Shown here one piece after another: positions 15,737 to 16,560 of a DNA stretch of 16,560 bases. Position numbers and translations under genes: made by a program. Origin of the DNA: an uncultured Clostridia bacterium (GTDB lineage: Bacteria; Bacillota_A; Clostridia; TANB77; CAG-508); assembly GCA_947628335.1 (NCBI GenBank), contig CANQZT010000009.1, positions 1-16,560 of the forward strand, in the 5' to 3' direction. Each line of letters opens with the position of its first letter. Within the stretch, counting starts at the first letter, position 1. The notes under the pieces were generated by a model. That model made no database searches. It saw nothing but the letters and a program-made list of their open reading frames with translations, and was not told where the DNA came from.

Positions 15737-16353
15737 TATTTAATTTTATTTGCTAAAGTAGTTAATTTTTGAGATAATATCTCTTTTTCTTCTGGTGTTG
15801 CATCATCTATCATTTCAGTTATGTCTTCGCTTAATTCTCTCATATATTGTTCTAATTCTTTCATTTGTTTTGCTTTATCATGATGCAATTCTTTAGACTC
15901 CATATACATTCTTCTTGATACAGGACTTCTACCTTCGCGGTAATCCCTTATTTCCATCGGATAGGAATCTTCCATATATCTAGGAAAATGTTCCATAGTA
16001 TTTCCATCATAATACATACGTCCACCATCATAATTGCGGCGGCCACCGCCTTGATTCCCGCCACGTCCAGACATTGCGTATGATGAGCTTCCATTTCCGC
16101 CATCATAATATTTAGGTTCATTTCCGCTCATTTCATTATAATAGTATATAGGTTTTACATATTTCATCATTTCTTTTTCTTTTTCACCATCTTCCATTGC
16201 TTTTGTTATAGTGCAATAGTAAATAGCTTCAGATAAATCTTTAATCATATCAACAGCTTCACCAAGTTCTTCCGCATTAGCGCTTTTTAAATCGCCAATT
16301 TGTGCTTGAACGCAAGCTGTTAATTGTTCTTTCATCATTTTTAATTGTTCCAT
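15736..16353 (-). CDS. Probable virion or morphogenesis protein with Gly/Tyr-rich linker (205 aa)
   Basis: The N-terminal part (1 to about 75) and C-terminal part (about 150-205) are helical and charged, with likely coiled-coil stretches (KAKQMKELEQYMRELSEDITEMI). The middle is low-complexity, rich in Gly, Tyr, Arg and Asn (GRGGNQGGGRRNYDGGRMYYDG), followed by YREGRSPVSRRMYMESKE. I recall this layout from proteins near structural genes of gut phages, but no function is proved. Position supports a structural role: it lies on the opposite strand to the replication genes, after another probable virion protein. ATG 16353 follows AAGGGTGG. It contains the dyad GGCGG-CCA-CCGCC and several more GCGG words. 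Confidence 0.7.
   Translation of the reverse strand: MEQLKMMKEQLTACVQAQIGDLKSANAEELGEAVDMIKDLSEAIYYCTITKAMEDGEKEKEMMKYVKPIYYYNEMSGNEPKYYDGGNGSSSYAMSGRGGNQGGGRRNYDGGRMYYDGNTMEHFPRYMEDSYPMEIRDYREGRSPVSRRMYMESKELHHDKAKQMKELEQYMRELSEDITEMIDDATPEEKEILSQKLTTLANKIK
16038..16050. repeat. GGCGG-CCA-CCGCC dyad
   Basis: Perfect five-base inverted repeat with three-base spacer in the Gly-rich segment of the minus-strand gene. Gly codons alone may explain part of its GC content, so it is the weakest of the four dyads as evidence. Confidence 0.5.
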
Positions 16354-16354
16354 A

Positions 16355-16560
16355 CTACGCCACCCTTTCTACTATTAAATTAGCATTTTGTACATCAATA
16401 GTTTCAGTACTTATATTTTTTACACTAATTTGTGAGCAGCATCCCGCAGGCACATCTATAAATACATCAGTACTTACATTATTAAATTCTTCTGCGGCAG
16501 CAGGCGTTACTGTTGCGGTAGTGCTAGGTATAGCTTCTCCATTTATCGCAATAGCAATAG
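16355..16560 (-). CDS. Probable small virion protein, 5' end outside window
   Basis: A minus-strand open frame enters from the right edge and ends at TAG (16355-16357), one base from the next start codon. The visible 68 residues include INGEAIPSTTATVTPAAAEEF, then TDVFIDVPAGCCSQISV and ETIDVQNANLIVERVA. Short Thr/Val/Ala-rich beta strands with a VPAGCC motif fit a small beta-sheet virion decoration or tail-associated protein as seen next to structural genes of gut phages; this is inferred from pattern and position. It forms an operon with the two minus-strand genes that follow. Confidence 0.6.
   Translation of the reverse strand, partial: IAIAINGEAIPSTTATVTPAAAEEFNNVSTDVFIDVPAGCCSQISVKNISTETIDVQNANLIVERVA

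Noticed and set aside
1..16560. GCGG words as Chi sites for AddAB (AGCGG in Bacillus subtilis, GAAGCGG in Staphylococcus aureus)
   Set aside because: Only about 7 of 72 are preceded by A, both strands are used about equally, and many code-4 hosts are thought to lack AddAB. Not excluded, but not favoured.
1..16560. tRNA genes, CRISPR arrays, rRNA, transposases or an integrase
   Set aside because: I found no cloverleaf-like segment (including a UCA-anticodon tRNA), no regularly spaced repeats and no recombinase motifs in any frame.

Overview
This window reads as part of a double-stranded DNA phage (or prophage) genome with very AT-rich DNA (roughly 30% GC by eye), Firmicutes-type Shine-Dalgarno sites (AAGGAGG) and a reassigned genetic code. 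UGA is read as tryptophan: about 27 in-frame TGA codons fall at Trp positions, several of them strongly conserved (for example SLWTQGC and NPETW in NrdG). No gene here ends in TGA; about 18 end in TAA and 5 in TAG. This is translation table 4 and points to a host in the Mollicutes or a related recoded Firmicutes lineage, or to a recoding phage. The anaerobic ribonucleotide reductase points to an anaerobic host, such as a gut bacterium. Read with the standard code, many of these genes break into fragments.

Layout. 1-1398: the C-terminal part of an SF1 helicase and two small unknown genes. 1399-3076: an accessory patch with a small unknown gene, a GIY-YIG homing endonuclease, and a DUF488-like gene present as a short 5' remnant upstream of the endonuclease and as a near-complete copy downstream that carries an in-frame TAG. 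3091-3684: a proteasome/HslV-like Ntn hydrolase. 3861-10803: a promoter followed by a complete PHP-containing DNA polymerase III alpha subunit, then nrdD and nrdG. 10835-14704: an HNH-like protein, then a second promoter and a run of peptide deformylase, a DUF5662-like protein, three small unknown genes, dUTPase and thymidine kinase, closed by a terminator. 14721-15401: a third promoter, a RuvC-like resolvase and an overlapping zinc-ribbon peptide. 15405-15442: a bidirectional terminator. 15431-16560: minus-strand genes (an HExxH protein and two probable virion or morphogenesis proteins, the last cut by the window edge).

How it works together. The plus strand is a replication and nucleotide-supply module: helicase, replicative polymerase, anaerobic dNTP synthesis, dUTP removal, thymidine salvage and junction resolution. 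The minus strand probably begins a structural module transcribed toward it. All three promoters share TTGAC(T/A), a 17-bp spacer and TGATATAAT, so the phage appears to rely on the host's main sigma factor.

The points most worth following up are the proteasome-like protein whose Ser2 would become the N-terminal nucleophile after Met removal, the endonuclease flanked by two diverged copies of one gene start, and a strong genome-level excess of GCGG/CCGC, including four GCGG-N3-CCGC dyads, in an otherwise AT-rich sequence.
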